Origin: Massilia horti
GTDB taxonomy: Bacteria > Pseudomonadota > Gammaproteobacteria > Burkholderiales > Burkholderiaceae_D
Reading direction: 5' to 3'
DNA length: 64,000 bases
Assembly (NCBI RefSeq): GCF_004614195.1
Contig: NZ_SPUM01000063.1
Location: forward strand, 1 to 64,000
In this document: piece after piece, positions 54,338-62,877 of the stretch
Layout of the letters: every line of letters starts with the position of its first letter
Position numbering within the stretch: the first letter of the stretch is position 1
Program-made: the position numbers and the translations under genes
Notes under the pieces: model-generated
Seen by the model: the letters and a program-made list of their open reading frames with translations, nothing else
Database searches by the model: none
What the model was told of the DNA's origin: nothing

Positions 54338-55507
54338 ATGAACATAACCACCCGCCTGCGTTGCACCGCCCGCCTCCTGCTGCTGCCCGCCGCCCTGCTC
54401 GGCGCCTTCGCTTCCCCTGCTTTGCACGCCGCGTCTGCCAAGCCCAACGCCGCAAGCACCATGCCGGCCGACGCCTCCGTGCTGGCGCCGGCCACCGTGC
54501 TGGCCACGATGGAACGTGTCGCCGACTGGCAGCTCGCCCACCCGAGCACCCATCGGCCCGACGAATGGACGCAGGGCGTGGGCCATGCAGGCTTCATGGC
54601 GCTGTCCAACCTGTCTGCCACACACAAGTATCGCGACGCGATGGTCGCCATGAGCGAACACAATGAGTGGAAGTTGGGGCCGCGCGGCTATCATGCTGAC
54701 GATCACGTTGTCGGCCAGACCTACGCCGAACTGTACCTCCAGCTGCGCAAGAGCGCGATGCTGGCACCGCTGCGCGAACGCTTCGACGACATCCTCGCCA
54801 ACCCGCACGACGGCACGCTGGAATTTACCGTGCCCGGCAACCAGGACCGCTGGTCGTGGTGCGATGCCCTGTTCATGGGGCCGCCGACCTGGATGCGCCT
54901 GTATGCCGCCACCGGCGACACGCGCTACCTCGACCACGCGGTCGAAGGGTGGTGGCGCACGTCTGACTACCTGTACGACCCCACCGAGCACTTGTACTAC
55001 CGCGACAGTAATTACTTCAGCCAGCGCGAAGCCAATGGCAAGAAGGTATTCTGGGCGCGCGGCAACGGCTGGGTGATGGGCGGCCTGGTGCGTACGCTGC
55101 AATATCTGCCCGCCAAGCACCCGGCGCGCGCCAGGTTCGAAGCACAGTTCCGCGAAATGGCGGCCAAGGTCGTCGACCTGCAACAGCCTGATGGCCTGTG
55201 GCGTGCGAGCCTGCTCGACCCGGATGCCTACCCTGCGCGCGAGACGAGCGGCACCGGCCTGTTCACCTATGCCCTCGCCTGGGGCCTGAACCAGGGCCTG
55301 CTGGAGCGCGCCCGCTACGAGCCGGCCGTGCGCCGCGCCTGGACCGCGCTCGCGGCCAGTGTCCAGCCGGACGGCAAGCTCACCCACGTGCAACCGATCG
55401 GACGCGCGCCTGTCAGCTTCCCGGAGGACGCCACCGAGGTCTATGGCGTTGGCGCCTTCCTGCTGGCCGGCAGCGAGGTGTTCCGCATGGGCCTGCAGGG
55501 GCAGTAA
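54338..55507 (+). CDS. GH105 unsaturated uronyl hydrolase
   Basis: A 389-aa exported protein (signal peptide ending PALHAAS). GH105/GH88 pattern: MERVADWQLAH, GYHADDHVVGQTYAELY, RWSWCDALFMGPPTWMRLY with probable catalytic Asp176, YFSQREANGKKVFWARGNGWVMGGL and ETSGTGLFTYALAWGLNQG. These enzymes hydrate the double bond of terminal unsaturated uronic acid left by a lyase and release it from the next sugar. In a pure alginate pathway it would be unnecessary, so the substrate may contain uronate linked to another sugar. Confidence 0.88.
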   Translation: MNITTRLRCTARLLLLPAALLGAFASPALHAASAKPNAASTMPADASVLAPATVLATMERVADWQLAHPSTHRPDEWTQGVGHAGFMALSNLSATHKYRDAMVAMSEHNEWKLGPRGYHADDHVVGQTYAELYLQLRKSAMLAPLRERFDDILANPHDGTLEFTVPGNQDRWSWCDALFMGPPTWMRLYAATGDTRYLDHAVEGWWRTSDYLYDPTEHLYYRDSNYFSQREANGKKVFWARGNGWVMGGLVRTLQYLPAKHPARARFEAQFREMAAKVVDLQQPDGLWRASLLDPDAYPARETSGTGLFTYALAWGLNQGLLERARYEPAVRRAWTALAASVQPDGKLTHVQPIGRAPVSFPEDATEVYGVGAFLLAGSEVFRMGLQGQ

Positions 55508-55592
55508 AAGGTCACGCCAAGCGCACGCCAAAACAATAGTTAGCCCAAAAAAATCGTCGTGCCCGGCACTGCCGGACCCGACTCCCCGCGCA

Positions 55593-55675
55593 GGCGGGAA
55601 CAGCGCCACTGGCGCTGTTCCCGCCATAGGCAGCGTGAAAGGACGCTCGGCATGGGTTCCCGCCTGCGCGGGAAC
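55593..55675. repeat. REP-like palindromes between convergent genes
   Basis: A 16-bp perfect inverted repeat with a 1-base loop (GGCGGGAACAGCGCCA and complement, 55593-55625) is followed by GTTCCCGCCTGCGCGGGAAC (55656-55675). The 215-base gap lies between the convergent GH105 and SoxB-like genes. The structures probably act as a bidirectional transcription stop or are a genome-wide REP-type repeat. Confidence 0.7.
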
Positions 55676-55722
55676 GACGAAGTGTTTTTCGTGCGCCGGT
55701 AATTCACGTTAAGCGTCGAGCC

Positions 55723-57489
55723 TTAAAGCGAAGGAATAGCGACCAACGGCTCGGCCGGCACACCGCCGAGCGGCTGGATCTCCTGGTTCCCATACGCAGC
55801 CGCAGGCAGCTTGCGTACCAGGTTGAACCGGTTCAGTTTCAGGTTATCCCTGGTGACCGTCTGCTTTGGCAGGCTTGAAAGGTACTGCGCAACCACTTCA
55901 ACCGCATCCATCGGGTTGCCCTGACCGTCCTTGAGCACTTCGATGTCATGCGCACGGGTACGGTTAATCTCCTGCGGATCCTCTTGATAGTAGTACCCCG
56001 CCACCGAGTAACGCTTGTTCGGGTCCACCGCGGTCCCGTTGACCAGGAAGTTGGAGACGTAGTTTTGCTTTCCTCCGTACGGATTCAGGTCCAGGGTCGC
56101 GCCCGACATGCCCGCAACCCAGCCGCCAGTCCAGCCCTGGACGACGTCAGTGGCAAGGCAGGCATACGCCGAGTCTTCCACCATCTTTTTAAGTTGGTGG
56201 CCGGTCATCGTGCCCTTGGCGATCATGGGGCCGATCGGTATGTAGTGGTAGAGGTCTTCGCGCGTGACCGGGCCGGGCGCCACGTGGGTGCCGTAGCGAA
56301 AGCCGCGGATGAGCCCGATTTCCGCCTTGGCGACACTGCGGAACGCATCGGTGAGGAAGTCGTGTGAGGAGCCTTCAATTACGCCCGGCATCTCCTCTCC
56401 CGCGAAATTGGAGCGGTACAGCGGCACCTCGGTATAGCCGACGACCGTGTCGATCGGATGCATCAGTTTGAGGCCATTGATCGGGTTAACCCATTTGCCG
56501 GGAACGAAATCAGGCCCGCTGACAAACGGCGCTCGTACCTGCTTCACCAGCGCTGCGATTCTTGCATCAGGCTTGATGTCGGTGGTGATGCGATGCTGCT
56601 TGAACGCCACCATCGCAACTTTCCCGTTGCGCTTCGTCAGGGTCATTTCATTGAGCACCTGCCCGTCCTGGCCCACATCCACGATCAGGGTTCCGGTCCG
56701 GGTCCGGATGACTTTCGAGGTCATCTCGTGCATGTCCGAGGACAGGATCACGTCCGCGCCCGGATAACGGTTGGCCAGTTCGACGTTCGGGCCAAGGCCG
56801 AGTTCGGAAATGACGACGACAATGTCGACCTGCTTCACGTTGCGCAGAAGGTGCAGGAATTCCGGGAACTCCTTCTCGCCGTCGGTCAAGCGCAGGCCGC
56901 GCGTGATCTCGGTCTTGACAGCCTGGGGTCCGCGGCTTGCCGTGTAGCCGATGAACCCGACCTTCAGGCCGTTGATCTGCTTGATCCAGTAAGGCTGCAG
57001 CACCCGCTCCCCGGTCTTCTTTTGATAAGGCGCACCGTCGTAATACAAGTTGGCGGCAATGGCGTTCGCGCGAAAGCGCGGAGCCGACCCGGCGAATTGC
57101 TGGATAAACACGTCCCGTCCGTACAGGTAGTCCCAGTTGCCCGGATTGTCCACGTCGATGCCGAACTCGTTGAGCACGTCGATGACCGCCTGCCCCTGGG
57201 TGAACAGCGCCTCCGCCGACCCCTGCACGGTGTCGCCGCCATTGACCGTGATGGTGGAGCCCGGGTGCGCCTTGCGGATCTTCCTGACCACGGTGTACAT
57301 GCGCGCGAGCCCGCCCATCATCGCGCCCTTGCCATCGGAGCGCAGGTTCGGGTGCTCGACCAGGTGACCATGCACGTCTCCCATGTGGATCAGGGTGACT
57401 TCGCGGGCCGCTCCTGCGTGAGCGGGGTTTATGGAAAATGCTGCGGCGGCGGCACCCAGCAGGGCCGCCATTCGAATACTTCTCTTCAT
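55723..57489 (-). CDS. SoxB-like metallophosphoesterase / 5'-nucleotidase family protein
   Basis: A 588-aa exported protein; ATG 57489 gives a clean signal peptide (MKRSIRM to NPAHAGA). Metal motifs: HMGDVHGH (Asp38, His40), NGGDTVQGS, then GNWDYLYGRD, where the usual 5'-nucleotidase GNHE is replaced by GNWD, as in thiosulfohydrolase SoxB. VVVISELGLG and ILSSDMHEMTS follow. The C-terminal domain has MSGATLDLNPYGG and VNGTAVDPNKRYSVAGY. SoxB releases sulfate from SoxY-bound cysteine S-sulfonate. No soxAXYZ genes lie here, so the role is open. It pairs with a DsrE-like gene 58 bases upstream. Confidence 0.82.
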   Translation of the reverse strand: MKRSIRMAALLGAAAAAFSINPAHAGAAREVTLIHMGDVHGHLVEHPNLRSDGKGAMMGGLARMYTVVRKIRKAHPGSTITVNGGDTVQGSAEALFTQGQAVIDVLNEFGIDVDNPGNWDYLYGRDVFIQQFAGSAPRFRANAIAANLYYDGAPYQKKTGERVLQPYWIKQINGLKVGFIGYTASRGPQAVKTEITRGLRLTDGEKEFPEFLHLLRNVKQVDIVVVISELGLGPNVELANRYPGADVILSSDMHEMTSKVIRTRTGTLIVDVGQDGQVLNEMTLTKRNGKVAMVAFKQHRITTDIKPDARIAALVKQVRAPFVSGPDFVPGKWVNPINGLKLMHPIDTVVGYTEVPLYRSNFAGEEMPGVIEGSSHDFLTDAFRSVAKAEIGLIRGFRYGTHVAPGPVTREDLYHYIPIGPMIAKGTMTGHQLKKMVEDSAYACLATDVVQGWTGGWVAGMSGATLDLNPYGGKQNYVSNFLVNGTAVDPNKRYSVAGYYYQEDPQEINRTRAHDIEVLKDGQGNPMDAVEVVAQYLSSLPKQTVTRDNLKLNRFNLVRKLPAAAYGNQEIQPLGGVPAEPLVAIPSL

Positions 57490-57547
57490 TCCTGCTCTCT
57501 TCAGAAATCGTTGGTGTCTTGTTGTTCGTTCGGTCGACAAGCGGGGG

Positions 57548-57997
57548 TCAAGGCTGCAGGTAAATCCAGCCTTCTTTCTGGCGCTTCACCAGTTCGGCGA
57601 CTCCCGATGGCACTGCGGTAATGCCAGGGAACATGTCATCGATCGTCAGCTTGAATTTGGCGAGCGAGTTCTCGCAGGCCACGATGTTGATCCCGGCCTT
57701 CAGCGCATCCTTGATCTGCGTTGCAGCGGGGCTCATCGGCGTGAGCGCGGTTACCGCCGAACTGAAGTTCACCATCTCGATGTTCACGCATTGGGCGCCG
57801 AACTCCTTCTGCAGGTTGAAAGCATTGGCCAGGGCGCCTGCCACCTTCTCCTTGTCGCCCACCCCGATCACCACGTTGTAGTGCTCGGCGCAGGAGGCTG
57901 CCGCTGGCGTAGCGGCGGGCGCGATTACCGGGAGCGCGCGTGCCGAAGAGGTCTCGAAGACGAGCGCCAGAAAGAGGTACGGCAAGAGTTTTTTCAT
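57548..57997 (-). CDS. Periplasmic DsrE-like protein
   Basis: A 149-aa protein; ATG 57997 with AAGG upstream and a signal peptide (MKKLLPYLFLALVFETSSARA). The DsrE/DsrF-like fold is suggested by HYNVVIGVGDKEKVAGALANAF, CVNIEMVNFSSAV, LKAGINIVACENSLA (a conserved Cys) and VPSGVAELVKRQKEGWIYLQP. DsrE proteins carry or bind sulfur in sulfur oxidation or tRNA thiolation; periplasmic versions occur near sox genes. Likely co-transcribed with the SoxB-like gene. Confidence 0.8.
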   Translation of the reverse strand: MKKLLPYLFLALVFETSSARALPVIAPAATPAAASCAEHYNVVIGVGDKEKVAGALANAFNLQKEFGAQCVNIEMVNFSSAVTALTPMSPAATQIKDALKAGINIVACENSLAKFKLTIDDMFPGITAVPSGVAELVKRQKEGWIYLQP

Positions 57998-58180
57998 GGT
58001 TGAACCTTGTTGTTGCGCCATCCGTGGCAGAAGTCGCCGGCGGCTGACGTTGTCGAAAAACTTTGTGTTGCGGGGCGAGTCGTTCCAGGCGGCAATTTAG
58101 TCGAAATAGGTTAACGGAATATTAGGTCTTGTTGCCAGATGACAACACATGTTGCAGAGTCGCCACGTTTGGCCAAAGTG

Positions 58181-58390
58181 CGGGAATCGAGCGGGTCAAC
58201 AGGCGTTGGTGCAGTGGGGCCAAGTGACCCAGCAAAACGCCTCGCTGGTTGAAGAAGCGGCGGCTGCCGCCGACGCCAACTGGAAGTCGTGGTGAGTGCG
58301 TTCAGATTGGCGCAGTCGGGCGAGGCCGCTGTTGCCCGGGAATCGTCCACGCGCGCGAAAGACCTTTCGGCGCTGGCGACTCCCCCACGT
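58181..58390 (+). pseudogene. Decayed C-terminus of a methyl-accepting chemotaxis protein
   Basis: Translating in shifting frames gives GIERVN, then QALVQWGQVTQQNASLVEEA and AAAADANWKS, then VVSAFRLAQ. This is the classic MCP signalling-domain end (GIEQVNQA...QVTQQNAALVEEAAAA...VVSVF). At least two 1-base shifts (near 58200 and 58291) break it, and the rest of the receptor is absent. The remainder of the 58022-58550 gap holds a TTGTCACAATTTTGTCAC direct repeat near 58398, possibly in the promoter of the next gene, and nothing else I can support. Confidence 0.65.
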
Positions 58391-58550
58391 GGAGGCTTGT
58401 CACAATTTTGTCACGCTGGGTATGCCCAAAGTGGCGCACAATACTCTACAGTGCAAATATTGTTCAGATTAATCGTTTTCATGCACGAGCGTCTGACCTT
58501 CCATCAAATAACAACATGCACCTGCGAAGCTGCAAATAGGCTCTTCCTTA

Positions 58551-60977
58551 ATGTTCACCACCTACGACTGCATCGTTTTCGAACATGACCTCAGGTTGGT
58601 CATTCTCGCTGCGGTCATTTGTACGATCTCTTCATTTACCGCCATCAATCTCCTGCATCACGTCGGCAGATCACGCGGCACCATTCGGTCGGTATGGTTG
58701 TGTGTGGCCGGTACCGCCACCGGTTTCGGTATCTGGGCAACGCATTTCATCGCCATGCTGGCCTACTCGCCCGGGATCCAGAGTGGCTACAACGTCGCGC
58801 TGACCTTTGTTTCCCTGATTGCGGCCATCCTGCTGACGATCCTGAGCTTTGCAGTGGCGTCGGCTCCCGCTTTGAAATTCGGTCGCTGGTTCGGTGGCGC
58901 CCTTGTCGGCGGCGGGATCGCCGTCATGCATTACACCGGCATGGCCGCCTTCGAGATTCCCGGCCGCATTGTGTGGAACCCGCCCCTGGTGGCCGCATCC
59001 ATCGCGCTGGGGGCCTTGTTTGGCGCACTCGCGCTGCCCATTGGATTGCGCAGCCGGACCAACAGGTCCTTAGCGTCCGGCGCTTTGCTGCTGACGATCG
59101 CTATTTGCAGCCATCACTTCACGGCGATGGCGGCGGCAGCATTGATCCTGGATCCGAGCATCACGGTTTCGCCCAATGCGATCCCAAGGGACTGGCTGGC
59201 GATCATGGTCACGATCGCATGCTTTGGAATCTTCTTGCTGACCTTTGCCGGCTTCGCGCTTGACGTCCGGGAACGGCGCCTGGCCAAACGCGAAATGGAG
59301 CGGTTGAACAGCCTTGCCGATGCAGCGTTCGAAGGACTGCTCGTAGTCGAGAACGATGTGATCACCACGGCCAATGCCAGCCTGGCTGCACTGGCCGGTT
59401 GCAGCGCAGAAGAGTTGGTTGGCAGTGATCTTTCCCAGATTCTTCCGGACAAGATGGCGCGCCACTGGCTGGAAGAAAAGTCTCGCATCGCTTTTGAAAC
59501 CACGCTCCATCCCGTGAATGGCGGCGAACCGATTTCCGTCGAAGCGACTTCGCGCCCCGTTGTTTATGCACAGAGATTGCAAAGAATCGTCGCCATTCGC
59601 GATCTGCGAGACCGGAAACAGGCCGAGCGGGATATCCATTATCTGGCGCATCACGACACCCTGACCGGGCTGGCAAACCGTAACACCTTCAATCAAGAGT
59701 TGGAGCAACTGCTGCAGGCTCATGAACCCGGTGGGGCCTTGCGCGGCAAGCATCTGGCCGTGCTGTGCCTTGACCTGGACCGGTTCAAGGAAGTCAACGA
59801 CCTGTTTGGCCATGCTGCGGGCGATGACCTGCTTCGGACCGTGGCACGTCGTGCCCAGCAAGCGCTGCGCCGCGGACAGCTGATGGCGCGCCTGGGTGGC
59901 GACGAGTTTGCCATCATCGCTCCGGGGCTGAGCGAGCCGGGGCAGGCTGAGCGCATTGCCCAAGACCTGTCCCAAGCCTTCGAGGACGAGAACCGCCATG
60001 CCTCAACCTCGAGCGCCATGATCTCCACCAGCATTGGCATTGCCGTCTTTCCGCAGGACGCGAATGACAGCACATCGCTGATGAGTTGCGCAGACACGGC
60101 GCTGTACCGGGCCAAAGCCGAAGGGCGTGGAACCTACCGCTTTTTCGAGGCCGCGATGGGTGAGCAGATGCGCGATCGCCGCCGGCTGGAGCATGAGCTG
60201 CGCTTTGCCATTGCAAAGCAGGAGCTGTCGCTGGTCTACCAACCGCAGGCACGCACCAATAGCCGGGAAATCGTCGGGTTCGAAGCACTGGTGCGCTGGC
60301 ACCATGAAGAGCGAGGCCCAGTTCCGCCCAGCGTCTTTATCCCCATCGCTGAAGAATACGGTTTGATTCTACAAATCGGGGAATGGGTGCTGCGCCAGGC
60401 TTGCAAGGAAGCCGCGCGCTGGGAGCGCCCTCTGAGCGTAGCGGTAAATGTGTCGACGGCCCAGTTGCACAGCCCTAACTTCGTCCGGATCACCCGTGAA
60501 ATCCTGATGCAGACAGGGCTGCCACCGAGCCGTCTGGAACTGGAGATCACGGAAACCGCGCTGATCCGCGACCCGGGTAGAGCGCTCATTGCGCTGCGCC
60601 AGCTCAAGGAGCTCGGCGTGCGGATCGCCATGGACGATTTTGGAACGGGCTACTCCTCGCTCACCAACTTGTTGGCCTTCCCCTTCGATAAGATCAAAAT
60701 TGATGGGTCCTTCATCAAGTCTGTCCACGTCAACCGGCACGCCGCGACCATCGTGCGGGCGGTATTGGGACTGGGGCACGGCCTGGAGCTGCCGGTGCTT
60801 GCCGAAGGCGTCGAAACAGAGGAGGAGCTTGCCTTCCTGTGTGCTGAATCGTGCCAGGAAGCCCAGGGCTACTTGTTAGGGAAGCCGCAAGCCATCGAGA
60901 AGTATTTGCATGTCACTACGGATAGAAGCGCTGAGGACACTTTAAGTCCGCCGGCACATGAATCCAATCCCGCTTAG
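58551..60977 (+). CDS. MHYT-PAS-GGDEF-EAL cyclic-di-GMP protein
   Basis: An 808-aa integral membrane signalling protein. Seven N-terminal helices contain repeated MHYT motifs (THFIAML, MHYTGMA, HHFTAMA), thought to bind copper, O2, CO or NO. A PAS-like domain (about residues 240-350) leads to GGDEF (LDLDRFKEVNDLFGH, intact RLGGDEF) and EAL (FEALVRWHH, ITETALI, MDDFGTGYSSL, KIDGSFIK, LAEGVET). Both catalytic motif sets look complete, so it may make and/or degrade c-di-GMP. It is monocistronic here. Confidence 0.95.
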   Translation: MFTTYDCIVFEHDLRLVILAAVICTISSFTAINLLHHVGRSRGTIRSVWLCVAGTATGFGIWATHFIAMLAYSPGIQSGYNVALTFVSLIAAILLTILSFAVASAPALKFGRWFGGALVGGGIAVMHYTGMAAFEIPGRIVWNPPLVAASIALGALFGALALPIGLRSRTNRSLASGALLLTIAICSHHFTAMAAAALILDPSITVSPNAIPRDWLAIMVTIACFGIFLLTFAGFALDVRERRLAKREMERLNSLADAAFEGLLVVENDVITTANASLAALAGCSAEELVGSDLSQILPDKMARHWLEEKSRIAFETTLHPVNGGEPISVEATSRPVVYAQRLQRIVAIRDLRDRKQAERDIHYLAHHDTLTGLANRNTFNQELEQLLQAHEPGGALRGKHLAVLCLDLDRFKEVNDLFGHAAGDDLLRTVARRAQQALRRGQLMARLGGDEFAIIAPGLSEPGQAERIAQDLSQAFEDENRHASTSSAMISTSIGIAVFPQDANDSTSLMSCADTALYRAKAEGRGTYRFFEAAMGEQMRDRRRLEHELRFAIAKQELSLVYQPQARTNSREIVGFEALVRWHHEERGPVPPSVFIPIAEEYGLILQIGEWVLRQACKEAARWERPLSVAVNVSTAQLHSPNFVRITREILMQTGLPPSRLELEITETALIRDPGRALIALRQLKELGVRIAMDDFGTGYSSLTNLLAFPFDKIKIDGSFIKSVHVNRHAATIVRAVLGLGHGLELPVLAEGVETEEELAFLCAESCQEAQGYLLGKPQAIEKYLHVTTDRSAEDTLSPPAHESNPA

Positions 60978-61192
60978 CAGATACACAGCCTGTCGCGCAT
61001 TTTCCCTCCCTGTGCAACACAGTCGCAACGGCAGCATCGCACGTCTCGATCAAATCACTCAATTTTCCGATTGAAACCATATTGAAGGTGGCTGCCGCAA
61101 CCTGTATATATACATTCCTTGGGGAATTATTATAAAAATGCCAGCCCGGCCAGGAAGCTGAGGAGATACCGCGTCAACCAACGATCGCGGGA

Positions 61193-61855
61193 GTGGAGAA
61201 TAAGCGAAAATGCGTAAAACCGCCGGAAATTTGCGTTTCGTTCGTCAGTCCATCACGGGGGCCGGATTTGAGTTCGCCGGTTGATCCCCACATCGTCGCC
61301 TGGGTCAGCGCCAATGTGATTCCGTTCGAGGCGGAGCTGCGTGCCAAGCTGCGACGGCTGTGCGGCAACGCTTCCGAAGTCGACGATTTGATCCAGGACG
61401 TCTACTATCGGATATTGAAGACGGAAGCGGTCGAGCATATACGCGAACCAAAGGCTTTTCTCATGCAGACAGCGAAGAACATTCTGGTCGACCGGTTTCG
61501 CCGGGAAGCGGTGGTCAGTATCGACGCGGTCGCCAATCTTGAAGACCTGGATATCGCGGACAACAGCCCGTCGACGGAACGGGTGGCATTGGCACGGGCG
61601 GAATTAAAATGGGTGCTTGGCCTTGTCGCCAAACTTCCCGAGCGCTGCAAGCAGGTATTCAGCGCCCGAAAAATTTACGGCATGTCCCAGAACGAAACGG
61701 CGGCGAGTCTTGGGATTTCCGAGAATATCGTCGAAAAAGAAATGATGAAAGGTGTGAAATTGGTATCGGAGATGGTCAAGTCCATGGGCATCGACAGCGG
61801 CGAACCCGGGAAGGCCACGCCACAGGCCCGCATATCAAGAAAGCTCAATGTCTAG
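61193..61855 (+). CDS. ECF-type (FecI-like) RNA polymerase sigma factor
   Basis: About 220 aa from a GTG at 61193; a TTG at 61268 with GGGG upstream would give about 195 aa, closer to the family. Region 2 reads LRRLCGNASEVDDLIQDVYY and EPKAFLMQTAKNILVDRFRR. Region 4 reads VLGLVAKLPERCKQVFSARKIYGMSQNETA, then SLGISENIVEKEM. Its stop overlaps the fecR start by 8 bases. With FecR and an STN-type receptor downstream, it forms a FecI-type trans-envelope signalling unit that likely drives the receptor gene. Confidence 0.88.
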   Translation: MENKRKCVKPPEICVSFVSPSRGPDLSSPVDPHIVAWVSANVIPFEAELRAKLRRLCGNASEVDDLIQDVYYRILKTEAVEHIREPKAFLMQTAKNILVDRFRREAVVSIDAVANLEDLDIADNSPSTERVALARAELKWVLGLVAKLPERCKQVFSARKIYGMSQNETAASLGISENIVEKEMMKGVKLVSEMVKSMGIDSGEPGKATPQARISRKLNV

Positions 61856-62840
61856 GATCGACGACGAAGCACTGGAGTGGGCCATGCGTCAGGCCAGCCG
61901 GGAGCTGAGCGCGCAAGAGCGCGCCGCCTTTGACGCCTGGTACGCGGCCCACCCCCGCCATCAGGGAGCTTACCTTCGGGCGGCGGCAATCCAGCATTCC
62001 CTCGATCAGGTAACCGTCCAGGACAGCATGCGGCCGCGCGCCGAGAGCCGCCGCGGCGAATGGGAAGTGGTGTCCTCGGGCGTAGCGCGAAACAGGCGCG
62101 CCCTGGTGTTCGGCGGTGCGCTGGCCGCTGGATTGGCGATACTGGCCACGACAGCACTGCGCCCCCGGCTCGTCGATCGCACAGTCCTGCAAACGGCGCA
62201 GGGAGAATTTCGCAAGGTTCCGCTGGCCGACCGCTCAGTCGTCAGCATGAATAGCGGCACCGAACTGGAGGTGGCGCTGACCGCGAGCGAGCGCCGGATC
62301 GTCCTTTCGCAGGGTGAAGCCTGGTTCGAAGTCGCGAAAGACAAGACAAAGCCGTTTATCGTCGAATCGGGAGACGTACGCGTGCGCGCCGTCGGTACGG
62401 CGTTTGCGGTACGCCGTCACCCCGAAGGCGCCGACGTGCTGGTGACCGAAGGCGTGGTCGAAGTCTGGAGCGAAGCCGGCAATGCCCGCAAACAGCGGGT
62501 GGCGGCCGGAGCGCGGGCATTCGTTGGCAAGCAGGCCACCAGCATCACGGTTTCTGAGGATCGGGATGACATTGAACGCAGGCTCGCCTGGCGCAGCGGG
62601 AAGCTGGTCTTTCAAAACCGGTCTCTCGCCGATGCCGTCGCCGACTTCAATCGCTACAATTCCCGGCAAATCCTGATCGCGGATCCGGCCCTGTCTAACA
62701 AGACGCTGGTGGGACAGTATCGCATCGACCAGCCGGAACATTTTGCGAACGACGTGCGCGCCCTGTTCCGTGTCCAGGTGGCCATCACCCCGGAACGCAT
62801 CACGATCGGAGCCGGTCCGGTTCCGGGGACCAGGCGCTGA
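61848..62840 (+). CDS. FecR-family anti-sigma regulator
   Basis: A 330-aa inner-membrane protein. The N-terminal cytoplasmic DUF4880-like part has EALEWAMRQASRELSAQERA and FDAWYAAHPRHQGAY. A single transmembrane helix (about residues 83-103) follows. The periplasmic FecR domain has GEFRKVPLADRSVVSMNSGTEL, GEAWFEVAKDKTKPFIVESG and VRAVGTAFAV. The C-terminal STN-like tail (LADAVADFNRYNSRQI) contacts the receptor. It couples receptor occupancy to the sigma factor encoded just upstream. Confidence 0.93.
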   Translation: MSRIDDEALEWAMRQASRELSAQERAAFDAWYAAHPRHQGAYLRAAAIQHSLDQVTVQDSMRPRAESRRGEWEVVSSGVARNRRALVFGGALAAGLAILATTALRPRLVDRTVLQTAQGEFRKVPLADRSVVSMNSGTELEVALTASERRIVLSQGEAWFEVAKDKTKPFIVESGDVRVRAVGTAFAVRRHPEGADVLVTEGVVEVWSEAGNARKQRVAAGARAFVGKQATSITVSEDRDDIERRLAWRSGKLVFQNRSLADAVADFNRYNSRQILIADPALSNKTLVGQYRIDQPEHFANDVRALFRVQVAITPERITIGAGPVPGTRR

Positions 62841-62877
62841 CTGTCACGTATCCAGCGGGCGGTCCAGGCGCATACAG

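Noticed and set aside
55593-55675. CRISPR-like repeats near 55.6 kb
   Set aside because: Only two different palindromes without regular spacers or cas genes; REP-type structures explain them.
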